DNA of 34,610 bases from an uncultured Oscillospiraceae bacterium (lineage in GTDB: Bacteria > Bacillota > Clostridia > Oscillospirales > Oscillospiraceae). Made by a program: the position numbers and the translations under genes. The notes under the pieces are model-generated. The model was not told the origin of the DNA and made no database searches. It was given only the letters and a program-made list of their open reading frames with translations. Location: positions 1 to 34,610 of the forward strand of contig CAKTPQ010000019.1 of assembly GCA_934591745.1 (NCBI GenBank). The letters are read 5' to 3'. Position 1 is the first letter of the stretch; each line of letters begins with the position of its first letter. Positions 6,832 to 15,569 of this stretch are shown here, piece after piece.

Positions 6832-8094
6832 TTAGTTTTTCATTAAGTTTACGGACTGCACCGGCATCCGGGCGGGTGCTCCGTGGTAGATGGGCTTCCA
6901 CTCCACCTTCATGAACAGCGCGGCGAAGGAGATGGGGATGTAGGTGAACATGAACAGCGGGAAGCTGAACGTGTACATCACCTTCTGCCACGCCGGGGCG
7001 TGGATCTGCTTCCACTCCGTGACGGTGGTGACGGCGCCGATGACCAGCAGCGTCAGATAGATGCCGCCCAGGCACTCCAGCAGGGAGCGCATGGCGAACC
7101 ACAGCCCCGCGCCCTCGGCCAGGCCGATGCCCGCCAGCGTCACGTTGGCCAGAATGCTGATGCATGTCAGCACGAAGGCGGGCATGATGGCCATGGCCAT
7201 GTCAAAGCAGCTCCAGCTGCCCTTGGCCGCGCCCTTCAGCAGCCTGCCGCCGTACCGCTGGAACACCTGCACATAGCCCTTGGCCCAGCGCAGCCGCTGG
7301 CGGCAGGACTGGCGGAACCCGGTGGGCTGCTCGTCGTAGAGCACCGCGTCCTCGCAGATGGCGATAGTCTCGCCATCGGTGATGTGGTGTACGGAGAACT
7401 CGATGTCCTCCGTCAGCAGGTAGAACCGCCAGCCGCCGGTCTTGTCCAGAATGCGCTGGGAGAACAGGAAGCCCGTCCCACCCACGGCGGCGCTGGAGCC
7501 CAGCCGCATCCGCGCGCCGTTGAGGTAGCGGCTCTCCCGCAGGAACCACAGGCCGTAGCCGGCGCTGATCCAGTTGTCGGCGTAGTTCTTGCTGTTGCGG
7601 TAGCTGGTGACGATCTCATAGCCGTTGGAGAACACGGCGTTCATCTTCTCGATATAGTCCGGGGCGAGGATGTTGTCGGCATCGAATACGAAATAGCCGT
7701 CGAAGCCGCCGGGGTAGTCGGCCTTGATGTGCTGGGTCAGGAAATCCAGGGCGTAGCCCTTGCCCACGTTGATGTGGTTGAACCGCTCGTACACCACGGC
7801 GCCGTGCTGCCGTGCGATGGCGGCGGTGCCGTCGGTGCAGTTGTCCGCCGCCACGAACACGGTAAGCAGGGCGGGGTCATACGTCTGCTGCCGCAGGCTC
7901 TCCAGCAGGCCGCCGATGACGGCGGATTCGTTCCGGGCCGCGATGAGCACGGCGTACCGGTGGGGCGTGGGCGGCACGGACAGGGGCCGCCTCTTTTTGC
8001 ACAGCACCAGGGGGATATATAGGAATTGGTAGGCATAGCAGATAAAAAACAGCGCGGAGATCAGCGCGTTCACCGTTCGCAGAGCCGTTTCCAT
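6832..8094 (-). CDS. Membrane glycosyltransferase, family 2 (cellulose synthase-like)
   Basis: Processive-type GT2 enzyme of 420 aa that would polymerise or transfer sugars from nucleotide sugars at the membrane. An N-terminal membrane segment (about 10-30) precedes the GT-A fold, which has AARNES, the DxD-type motif FDADN, the TED motif LLTEDIEF and the QRLRWAKG (QxxRW) motif, the standard signature of cellulose and hyaluronan synthase-like enzymes. Three or more C-terminal membrane segments follow. The start is placed at ATG 8094 (METALR), 7-8 bases after AGGAA; a GTG three codons upstream is possible but too close to that site. It is divergent from the lipoprotein gene, with candidate response-regulator sites between them. 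The polymer made cannot be deduced; an exopolysaccharide or cell-wall glycan is likely. Confidence 0.9.
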   Translation of the reverse strand: METALRTVNALISALFFICYAYQFLYIPLVLCKKRRPLSVPPTPHRYAVLIAARNESAVIGGLLESLRQQTYDPALLTVFVAADNCTDGTAAIARQHGAVVYERFNHINVGKGYALDFLTQHIKADYPGGFDGYFVFDADNILAPDYIEKMNAVFSNGYEIVTSYRNSKNYADNWISAGYGLWFLRESRYLNGARMRLGSSAAVGGTGFLFSQRILDKTGGWRFYLLTEDIEFSVHHITDGETIAICEDAVLYDEQPTGFRQSCRQRLRWAKGYVQVFQRYGGRLLKGAAKGSWSCFDMAMAIMPAFVLTCISILANVTLAGIGLAEGAGLWFAMRSLLECLGGIYLTLLVIGAVTTVTEWKQIHAPAWQKVMYTFSFPLFMFTYIPISFAALFMKVEWKPIYHGAPARMPVQSVNLMKN

Positions 8095-8127
8095 ACAGAA
8101 CACTTCCTTTCTTTCTCTGTGCTCCTC

Positions 8128-8156
8128 ATGGTAGAGAAAAAGCCCTTAAGAAACAA
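8128..8156 (-). promoter_or_regulatory. Candidate promoter of the glycosyltransferase gene
   Basis: Minus-strand TTGTTT, a 17-bp spacer and TACCAT. One TTAAG half-site (8146-8150) lies in the spacer and two lie just upstream, so a regulator bound there would affect this promoter. Confidence 0.5.
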
Positions 8157-8184
8157 GACCCGGAAGGATTAAGGTTTCCTTAAG
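8146..8184. promoter_or_regulatory. TTAAG direct repeats, candidate OmpR/PhoB-type operator
   Basis: TTAAG occurs at 8146-8150, 8169-8173 and 8180-8184. The last two are 11 bp apart, and the first is 23 bp from the second, about two helical turns. Direct repeats with helical phasing are the usual binding pattern of OmpR/PhoB-family dimers. The cluster ends 25 bp before the -35 element of the lipoprotein promoter, a position suited to activation. Confidence 0.55.
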
Positions 8185-8209
8185 AGCCTGTCTCCCCGCT
8201 GTCCGGGGA

Positions 8210-8239
8210 TTGCTTTTTCCGGCCCGTCTGGTATATAAT
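8210..8239 (+). promoter_or_regulatory. Promoter of the lipoprotein gene
   Basis: TTGCTT and a perfect TATAAT separated by 18 bp, 71 bp before the lipoprotein start. The intervening leader is GC-rich. Confidence 0.7.
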
Positions 8240-8310
8240 CAGAATGGAAAGCAAACCATCGGCCGGCCCGGAGGGGCCGTGAACGCGGGCGCGGCCCGCG
8301 AGGGAGGAAC

Positions 8311-9501
8311 ATGATGAAAAGAGCTTTGACACTGCTGCTGGCGGCACTGGTGCTGACCGGCGCCCTGTCCGCCTGCGGGAACGCGCCCCGCCCGGCGGAG
8401 GAGGATACACTGACGCTGCTGCGGCAGGAGATCGCGGACAGCGGCAGCCTGCTGGGCGTGGCCTATCTGGGCGTGATGGCCGACGCGGACAGTGATATAA
8501 CGGCGTGGCTGGCGGACAGCGGCTGGACACAGACGTTCCCGTTCCTGGCGGAGCTGACGGCGCAGCAGACCGTGACCCGGCCCGGCAATGAGGTGTACTG
8601 CATCGTACCGGCGGACGAAAAGGCCGGCCTGACGGTGCGGGCCTATGACCTGCTGGACGATGCGTCTCCCGCGGGCGACGTGCTGTACGAGAGCGACGGC
8701 GGCGCGCCGGTGTGCCTGCGGGGCAATGTCAGCGACATCATGCCCAACATGGAGGTCACGGTGTCCGGCGCCGGCGGCGAGACGGTGTACCGGCCCGCCC
8801 TGAGCCTGATGGACGGCGCGGTCAGCGTCATCGCGGACGGCGGCAGCGTCTACGACTTCACCCCCGGCGCGTCCCACGGCGCCCCGCAGATCCGGGAGCT
8901 GTACAGTGAGGACTTTGATTACAGCGACGGCGTGGGCAACGCCGGCCACTACACCTACCGCGTGCCCCAGCTGCTGGCGGACACGGAGGGCGCATCGGAC
9001 ATCAACCGCGCCATTGACGGGACCTATACCCCCATCGTGCAGGAGGCGCTGGAGTGTGTGTCCGCCGGCACCAGCCTGTCCTGCCTGTACATCGCCTGGG
9101 AGACGTATCAGTACGGCGACATCCTGTCGCTGGTGATCTCCTGCGGCTGGGACTACGACATGAACGATTACAGCGTCTATCTGTACGACACGGTCAGCGG
9201 CCGACAGCTTACCACGGCGGACCTGCTGACGGCGCTGCAGGTGGACGGGACGGCGTTCCTGGACGCGGTGCGCCGGACGGCGGCGGAGCGCTTTGACGGC
9301 CAGTACGGCACCATCTCGGACGATGACGCCTTCGCCGATGAGCTGGCGGAGCGCCGGGCCTGGACGCTGTCCGACGAGAACATCAACATGGATGTGCCCG
9401 CCTATACCGACGGTGCCGGACGGCTCCGGGTGGTGCTGCCCATCGGCTCCATCGCTGGCGCGTCCGCCTACGAGCAGGTGCTGACGCTGGATATGCCCTG
9501 A
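8311..9501 (+). CDS. Predicted lipoprotein of unknown function
   Basis: Secreted lipoprotein of 396 aa. A signal peptide (KR, then a Leu/Ala-rich core) ends in a lipobox LTGALSAC, with the Cys (about residue 22) as the lipidation site, so it should be anchored on the outer face of the membrane. The mature part is acidic and lacks Lys-rich segments. The C-terminal half (about 205-396) has a pattern (YTYRVPQLLADTEGASDINRAID, then a region rich in Tyr/Asp and beta-strands) reminiscent of DUF4163/DUF3298-type extracellular domains, but this is a weak impression. ATG 8311 is preceded by GGGAGGAAC. Its promoter and the TTAAG repeats suggest control together with the divergent glycosyltransferase by a nearby two-component system (inference). 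Confidence 0.85.
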   Translation: MMKRALTLLLAALVLTGALSACGNAPRPAEEDTLTLLRQEIADSGSLLGVAYLGVMADADSDITAWLADSGWTQTFPFLAELTAQQTVTRPGNEVYCIVPADEKAGLTVRAYDLLDDASPAGDVLYESDGGAPVCLRGNVSDIMPNMEVTVSGAGGETVYRPALSLMDGAVSVIADGGSVYDFTPGASHGAPQIRELYSEDFDYSDGVGNAGHYTYRVPQLLADTEGASDINRAIDGTYTPIVQEALECVSAGTSLSCLYIAWETYQYGDILSLVISCGWDYDMNDYSVYLYDTVSGRQLTTADLLTALQVDGTAFLDAVRRTAAERFDGQYGTISDDDAFADELAERRAWTLSDENINMDVPAYTDGAGRLRVVLPIGSIAGASAYEQVLTLDMP

Positions 9502-9597
9502 GAAGGAGCGGTCTTACCCGCGACGCGGCACGATAGCCGCGTCCCCGGTCGGAGAGGACTTCTTCCATAAAAACCACTGCGGGAAGGAACGATACCC

Positions 9598-10380
9598 ATG
9601 AGACAGTATGTTATAGATGCCTTTACGGATAAGGTCTTTGCCGGCAATCCCGCTGCCGTCTGCGTCATGGACAGCTGGCCGGACGAGGCGAAGATGATGT
9701 CCATCACCCGCGAGAACAACCTGTCTGAAACGGCGTTTGCCGTTCCGGAAGGGGCGGACTACCGCCTGCGCTGGTTCACGCCCGGCGGCGAGATCGACCT
9801 GTGCGGCCACGCCACGCTGGCCACCGCCTGTGCCATTATGGAGCATGCGGCGCCCCACCGCGCAGCCATCACGTTCCACACCCTGTCCGGCGGCCTGACC
9901 GTGGTGCGCCGGGGCGATCTGTACGAGATGGATTTCCCGGCCTACGAGCTGACGCCGGTGCCGGTGACGCCGGCCATGGCGGAGGCTATGAACGGCGCGG
10001 TGCCCAACGCGGCCTACATGGGGCGCGACCTCCTGTGCGTCTTTGATGATGAAGACGCAGTGCGCCATATGACCGTGGACCAGGAGAAAGTGCGGGCGCT
10101 TCCCGGCCTGCTGCTGCACGTCACCGCGCCGGGAAGCGGCGAAAACGACTGCGTGTCCCGCAGCTTCGCCCCCAAGTGCGGCGTGGCGGAGGACCCGGTC
10201 TGCGGCTCCGGCCACTGCCACATCGTGCCCTACTGGGCGGACAAGCTGGGCCGGAACACACTGGTGGCCTATCAGGCCAGTCCACGGGGCGGCACGCTGT
10301 ACTGCACACGGGACGGCGGCCGCATCCGCATGAGCGGCAAGGCCGCGCTGTACGCCGTGTCCGATATCTTCGTGGACTGA
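9598..10380 (+). CDS. PhzF family isomerase-like protein
   Basis: PhzF superfamily protein (diaminopimelate epimerase-like fold) of 260 aa. Family marks visible are the N-terminal DAFTDKVFAGNPAAV, the NLSETAF segment with the conserved catalytic Glu (Glu44), GGEIDLCGHATLATA and the C-terminal EDPVCGSGHCHI. The name comes from a phenazine biosynthesis isomerase, but most family members act on unknown small molecules and no other phenazine gene is present here, so the substrate is unknown. About 260 aa is a normal length. GGGAAGGAAC lies 7-8 bases before ATG 9598. An 8-bp hairpin (9522-9543) without a T-run lies between it and the lipoprotein gene. It may be read from that upstream promoter or its own. 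Confidence 0.9.
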   Translation: MRQYVIDAFTDKVFAGNPAAVCVMDSWPDEAKMMSITRENNLSETAFAVPEGADYRLRWFTPGGEIDLCGHATLATACAIMEHAAPHRAAITFHTLSGGLTVVRRGDLYEMDFPAYELTPVPVTPAMAEAMNGAVPNAAYMGRDLLCVFDDEDAVRHMTVDQEKVRALPGLLLHVTAPGSGENDCVSRSFAPKCGVAEDPVCGSGHCHIVPYWADKLGRNTLVAYQASPRGGTLYCTRDGGRIRMSGKAALYAVSDIFVD

Positions 10381-10460
10381 AGCGCCGTATTTCATGATGC
10401 ATGCATGATGAAGGCGTTATACGTTCAGGGAGGAATGCATGATGAAGGGAGAAAGCCGCC

Positions 10461-10994
10461 GTGATCTATACATCGCAATACGTGTCCCCCCTGGGGGCCA
10501 TCACCCTTGCCTGTGACGAGGAGGCCGTCACCGGCCTGTGGTTCAACGGGCAGAAGCACTTTGGGAACATCCTGCCCCCGGATACGCAGGAACAGGAGAA
10601 GCCGCTGCTGAAAGACGCGAAAAAGTGGCTGGATATATACTTTTCTGGCAGAGAACCGGACTTTTTACCGCCGCTTCGTTATGATTCCACACCGTTCCGG
10701 AAAGCCGTCTGCGACATCATGCTCACCATTCCCTACGGCCGGACCATGACCTACGGCGACATCGCCGCCAGGGTGGCACACCAGCGCGGACTGGAAAAAA
10801 TGTCCGCCCAGGCCGTTGGCGGCGCGGTGGGCCATAATCCCATTTCGCTGATGATCCCCTGCCACCGCGTGGTGGGGACCGGCGGAAGTCTTACCGGTTA
10901 TGGCGGCGGCATTGCGCGGAAAGTGAAGCTGCTGGAGCTGGAACACGTTGATATGAAAGGACTTTTCGTCCCAAAGAGAGGCACTGCCCTTTGA
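10461..10994 (+). CDS. ogt: Methylated-DNA-protein-cysteine methyltransferase
   Basis: Suicide DNA-repair enzyme of 177 aa that moves the alkyl group from O6-alkylguanine to its own cysteine. The DNA-binding/active-site domain is clear: PYGRTMTYGDIA (about 91-102), AVGGAVGHNPIS, and the active-site motif IPCHRV with Cys134, then GYGGG. The N-terminal ribonuclease-like domain is present (IYTSQYVSPLGAITL). The start is GTG at 10461, with AAGGGAG 8 bases upstream, and the N-terminus fits the family. A stronger GGGAGG site at 10428-10433 is followed by ATGs in other frames; see the finding on the leader. A 24-bp stem terminator follows. Confidence 0.93.
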   Translation: MIYTSQYVSPLGAITLACDEEAVTGLWFNGQKHFGNILPPDTQEQEKPLLKDAKKWLDIYFSGREPDFLPPLRYDSTPFRKAVCDIMLTIPYGRTMTYGDIAARVAHQRGLEKMSAQAVGGAVGHNPISLMIPCHRVVGTGGSLTGYGGGIARKVKLLELEHVDMKGLFVPKRGTAL

Positions 10995-11016
10995 TGCCGG
11001 GTGCCGCTGAAAATGC

Positions 11017-11066
11017 ATAACAGAACGCCGCAGGCCCGCTGAAGCGGGCCTGCGGCGTTCTGTTAT
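11017..11066. terminator. Bidirectional terminator between ogt and tRNA-Arg
   Basis: Two perfectly complementary 24-base arms (11017-11040 and 11043-11066) around a 2-base centre, the longest perfect stem in the window. It lies between the convergent ogt and tRNA-Arg genes and touches the CCA end of the tRNA. The T-runs are modest (GTTCTGTTAT). Confidence 0.85.
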
Positions 11067-11142
11067 GGCACCCCCGACCAGACTCTAACTGGTGGCCTAC
11101 CGCTTAGGAGGCGGTCGCTCTATACAACTGAGCTACGGAGGC
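11066..11142 (-). tRNA. tRNA-Arg(CCT)
   Basis: A 77-nt cloverleaf with encoded CCA. The acceptor GCCTCCG/CGGGGGT pairs with two G.T, discriminator G as usual for Arg. The D stem is GCTC/GAGC. The anticodon stem ACCGC/GCGGT surrounds loop CTCCTAA (anticodon CCT), and the T stem is ACCAG/CTGGT. Odd: the D loop has GT instead of the invariant GG (G19 to T) and the T loop is TTAGAGT instead of TTCGANT (C56 to A). The two changes restore a Watson-Crick 19-56 tertiary pair. Confidence 0.93.
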
Positions 11143-11155
11143 TGGTACGGAAGCT

Positions 11156-11184
11156 ATTGTACCCCATGCAATGAGGATTGTCAA
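11156..11184 (-). promoter_or_regulatory. Promoter of tRNA-Arg
   Basis: Minus-strand TTGACA and TACAAT with a 17-bp spacer, 13 bp from the tRNA 5' end. Near-consensus, as expected for a stable RNA gene. Confidence 0.85.
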
Positions 11185-11216
11185 CGGCGGGGGAAAGAAA
11201 AAGTTGTGGAAAAGGC

Positions 11217-11245
11217 TTGCATTCGATACTTTGAGAGCATATAAT
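11217..11245 (+). promoter_or_regulatory. Promoter of typA
   Basis: TTGCAT and perfect TATAAT with a 17-bp spacer, 44 bp before the typA start. Confidence 0.8.
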
Positions 11246-11289
11246 ACAAAGGTTAGTGAATTTATACCCGAGAGAAAGGGGTCTTACCT

Positions 11290-13122
<1,833 letters not shown>

Positions 13123-13130
13123 GTTCTATC

Positions 13131-13163
13131 AACCAAAAGACCGGCTTTGCCGGTCTTTTGGTT
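13131..13163 (+). terminator. Terminator of typA
   Basis: Perfect 15-bp stem AACCAAAAGACCGGC with a TTT loop, whose 3' arm holds TCTTTT, 8 bases after the typA stop. Confidence 0.88.
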
Positions 13164-13289
13164 TACATAACGATAAATGCCGCGCAGAAGTGACAGTTTG
13201 GAAGGCGTGATAGGTGGACTTTACAGGGCGGTTCTGGTAGGATAGAGCCACAAAGCGAAGGGTAAGACGGAAAAGAGAGGAGAAACGCC

Positions 13290-13814
13290 ATGAGCTTCGG
13301 AGAGAAATTGCAGGCGCTGCGAAAGGCGCGGGGCTGGAGCCAGGAGGAGCTGGCGGGACAGATCCATGTGTCCCGCCAGACACTGTCCAAGTGGGAGAGC
13401 GGCGGCGCGGTGCCGGATACGGAGAACGTTATCGCACTGAGCCGTCTGTTCGGCGTCAGCACGGACTATCTGCTGCTGGCGGAGGGCGAGACGGCGTCCA
13501 CACCGGTGGCGGCAGCTCCGGCGGGAAAGAAGTGGCCTGTCATGCGCCGGGTGTGGCTGGTGATCCTTATCGCGGCGGTGCTGGCGCAGATCGGCCTGCG
13601 GATATGGGGCAGCGTGGCCATGGGGCAGGGAGACTACGGCGCCGGACAGATATATGCCCAGGCGGCGACGGCGCTGTACTACCTGAATGAGCGGTACAAT
13701 CTGACGTGGTTGACGCTGCTGGTGTACGGCCTGACCGTCGCCGGGTTTGTGGGCACGGTGCTGTATGAGCCGGTGCGGCGGTTCTGGCGGGAGAGCGTGC
13801 TGGAGGAGAAGTAG
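13290..13814 (+). CDS. XRE-family regulator with C-terminal membrane segments
   Basis: Protein of 174 aa. Residues about 3-60 are a Cro/C1-type helix-turn-helix (LRKARGWSQEELAGQIHVSR, TLSKWESGGAVPD, VIALSRLFGVSTDYLL). After a short Ala/Pro linker come two membrane segments (about 86-110 and 140-160), so the DNA-binding domain should be held at the membrane. This architecture is common in Bacillota, usually with unknown signals and often self-regulation. AGAGGAGAAACGCC precedes ATG 13290. No adjacent co-directional target gene is obvious; the next gene has its own promoter. Confidence 0.9.
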   Translation: MSFGEKLQALRKARGWSQEELAGQIHVSRQTLSKWESGGAVPDTENVIALSRLFGVSTDYLLLAEGETASTPVAAAPAGKKWPVMRRVWLVILIAAVLAQIGLRIWGSVAMGQGDYGAGQIYAQAATALYYLNERYNLTWLTLLVYGLTVAGFVGTVLYEPVRRFWRESVLEEK

Positions 13815-13997
13815 GAGCGGGGGATGTCTCCGACGGGGCCCGGCGCGGGGCAGCGTTTTTGCATTTGCCGCCGGAGGCAAAAGAACAACGCGGGCGGAGC
13901 AAAGCCCCGCCCCTACGGGGACGCGGCGGAGACAGAAAACCGTCCCCGCGCAGGGACACAGACATTGACATAACGCATGCATTACGTTCCCGGTTTC

Positions 13998-14026
13998 TTG
14001 ACATTTTTCCTATGGTGTGGTAAAAG
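13998..14026 (+). promoter_or_regulatory. Promoter of the DUF2798 gene
   Basis: Consensus TTGACA, a 17-bp spacer and TAAAAG, 86 bp before the gene start. An imperfect inverted repeat around ATGCAT (about 13971-13988) just upstream could be an operator. Confidence 0.65.
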
Positions 14027-14040
14027 AATAAGGACGCGTA

Positions 14041-14096
14041 GCGCACTTCGGTGCCTGCGAAGCGTATCGCCTTTCGGCGGTGCGCTTTTTATTTTT
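14041..14096 (+). promoter_or_regulatory. Attenuator-like leader of the DUF2798 gene
   Basis: A 10-bp stem GCGTATCGCC/GGCGGTGCGC (14062-14085) followed by TTTTTATTTTT forms a terminator between promoter and gene. Upstream, GCAC-TTCG-GTGC (14043-14054) is a stable hairpin whose 5' strand GCGCAC (14041-14046) is also complementary to GTGCGC in the terminator arm (14080-14085). Mutually exclusive folds are therefore possible. No known riboswitch class was recognised. Confidence 0.55.
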
Positions 14097-14112
14097 ATGG
14101 AGGAAAATCACA

Positions 14113-14610
14113 ATGCCAAAGAACAAAGCGCAGGGGATCATTTTCGGACTCGTTATGTCGTACAGCATGGCTATCGGCATGGAGATCTACAACAACGCCA
14201 TCCAGCAGGGCATCCATCTGCAGCCCGGCGGCTTTACCAACCTGACCTACGCCGTGGTAGGCAAGGCACTGGTGGAGGCGGCATTCATGGGGGCGCTGGT
14301 GATGGTCATCTCCAGCCTGTGGGGCAACCGGCTGGGGGCGAGGCTGGCCGCGAGGGTCTGTGACCCGTCCAGAGACAACCCCTTCTTCTGCCGGCTGATG
14401 CGGCAGGCGGGGACGGTAATGGTCATGTGCCCGTCCATGTGTCTGGCGGCCACGATCATCTTTACCGTCATCATGGGCGGTGTGCCGCTGGCGCAGCTGC
14501 CGGTGAAATGGTTCGGCACGCTGCTGAAGAACCTGCCCATGGCGTTTTTCTGGAACATGTTCGCGGCGGCGCCGTTCACCAACTGGGTGTGCGGAAAGCT
14601 GTTCCGATGA
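14113..14610 (+). CDS. DUF2798 family membrane protein
   Basis: Membrane protein of 165 aa with four predicted membrane segments in two similar halves (about 6-27, 44-66, 87-112, 126-150). The openings of the halves, QGIIFGLVMSYSMAIGMEIYN and CRLMRQAGTVMVMCPSMCL, fit the DUF2798 pattern of two-helix repeats. The function of this family is unknown. The start is ATG 14113, with GGAGG 9-10 bases upstream; an earlier in-frame ATG at 14080 lies inside the terminator stem and is rejected. The leader suggests regulation by premature termination. A strong terminator follows the stop. Confidence 0.8.
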   Translation: MPKNKAQGIIFGLVMSYSMAIGMEIYNNAIQQGIHLQPGGFTNLTYAVVGKALVEAAFMGALVMVISSLWGNRLGARLAARVCDPSRDNPFFCRLMRQAGTVMVMCPSMCLAATIIFTVIMGGVPLAQLPVKWFGTLLKNLPMAFFWNMFAAAPFTNWVCGKLFR

Positions 14611-14611
14611 A

Positions 14612-14644
14612 AAAAGCAGCCTGTCTGATGGACAGGCTGCTTTT
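14612..14644. terminator. Bidirectional terminator between DUF2798 and GH25 genes
   Basis: Perfect 14-bp stem AAAAGCAGCCTGTC with a 5-nt loop. T-runs lie on both strands and it sits between convergent stop codons. Confidence 0.88.
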
Positions 14645-14650
14645 CTATGC

Positions 14651-15565
14651 TCAGGCGCGGGGGGAGGGGACGAACAGGAGATTCAGATCCGCCTGGGTGG
14701 GCATGCCGTCCAGCACGGCGCTGTCGCTGTACTGCCACATGTCGAAGGCGTAGTAGAAATCCGGATAGTCGTTGTAGTCCGCCACCCACAGGGCGTAGTC
14801 CGACAGGCGGCTCAGGTCGTAGCGGTAGTAGCCCTGCTGGCGGTTGAGGTAGATGCCGGAGGTGTACCCGGCGGATCCCACCACATCGCAGAAGGCGGCG
14901 GCGCACTCCGTCAGGTGGGCGTTGTCGTTGCCCTTGGTGCGGGAATCATCGGCAAACACCGGCTCCCAGTCGAAGTAGACCGGCAGGTCCAGCTGGCGCC
15001 CGTCCAGCAGGCGCAGCACATGGGCAGCCTCGGCTGCGGCCTCCTGCACCGTCACGGCCTGGGAGAAGTAGTACACGCCCACGTCGATGCCGGCGGCCCG
15101 GGCACCCTGCAGGTGCTGGGCAAAGGCGCTGTCCGTCCGGAGGGAGCCCTTGGTGTAGCCGGTGTAGCCGATGCGGAGGATGGCAAAGTCGACGCCCTGG
15201 GCGGCCAGCTTCGACCAGTCCACGCCGGACTGGTAGTCGGAGACGTCCACGCCCAGACGGACAGTGCCGGTCATGCCGGTGTAGCGGAGGGAGCCGTCCT
15301 CGTCCCGGGTGAAGTCATCGGCGGTAAAGGGGTTCACCGTCAGGTTTTCGTGGGGCGTCAGCCAGACCATATTGGCGCCGTCGTTGACGTAGACCTGTCC
15401 CGCGTGGGGGTCAGGTTCCTCCGTGATCCGGGGCTGACGGGGCAGCAGACTCAGCACCACCAGGATGGTGACGGCCAGCACCGCCAGCAGGATCACCAGC
15501 GGCAGCAGCCGGCGGCGCCGTCTTCTGCGGCGGGAGCGGCGGGGGCGTACAGCGGTATCTTCCAT
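14651..15565 (-). CDS. GH25 lysozyme (muramidase), membrane-anchored
   Basis: Protein of 304 aa predicted to cut peptidoglycan between MurNAc and GlcNAc. The N-terminus has an Arg-rich cytoplasmic stretch (about 8-19), then one membrane segment (about 20-41) acting as signal anchor. The GH25 barrel (about 100-304) shows LGVDVSDYQSGVDW, ILRIGYTGYTKG, VGVYYFSQAV and the acidic catalytic YFDWEP motif, plus MWQYSDS near the end. ATG 15565 is chosen because it lies 4 bases after the stop of the preceding gene with an AGG site; longer in-frame starts would overlap that gene. Last gene of a four-gene minus-strand operon. It may serve in cell-wall turnover. Confidence 0.93.
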   Translation of the reverse strand: MEDTAVRPRRSRRRRRRRRLLPLVILLAVLAVTILVVLSLLPRQPRITEEPDPHAGQVYVNDGANMVWLTPHENLTVNPFTADDFTRDEDGSLRYTGMTGTVRLGVDVSDYQSGVDWSKLAAQGVDFAILRIGYTGYTKGSLRTDSAFAQHLQGARAAGIDVGVYYFSQAVTVQEAAAEAAHVLRLLDGRQLDLPVYFDWEPVFADDSRTKGNDNAHLTECAAAFCDVVGSAGYTSGIYLNRQQGYYRYDLSRLSDYALWVADYNDYPDFYYAFDMWQYSDSAVLDGMPTQADLNLLFVPSPRA

Positions 15566-15569
15566 CGCT

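Noticed and set aside
9598..10380. Phenazine biosynthesis from the PhzF-like gene
   Set aside because: No other phz gene is present and most PhzF-family proteins are unrelated to phenazines.
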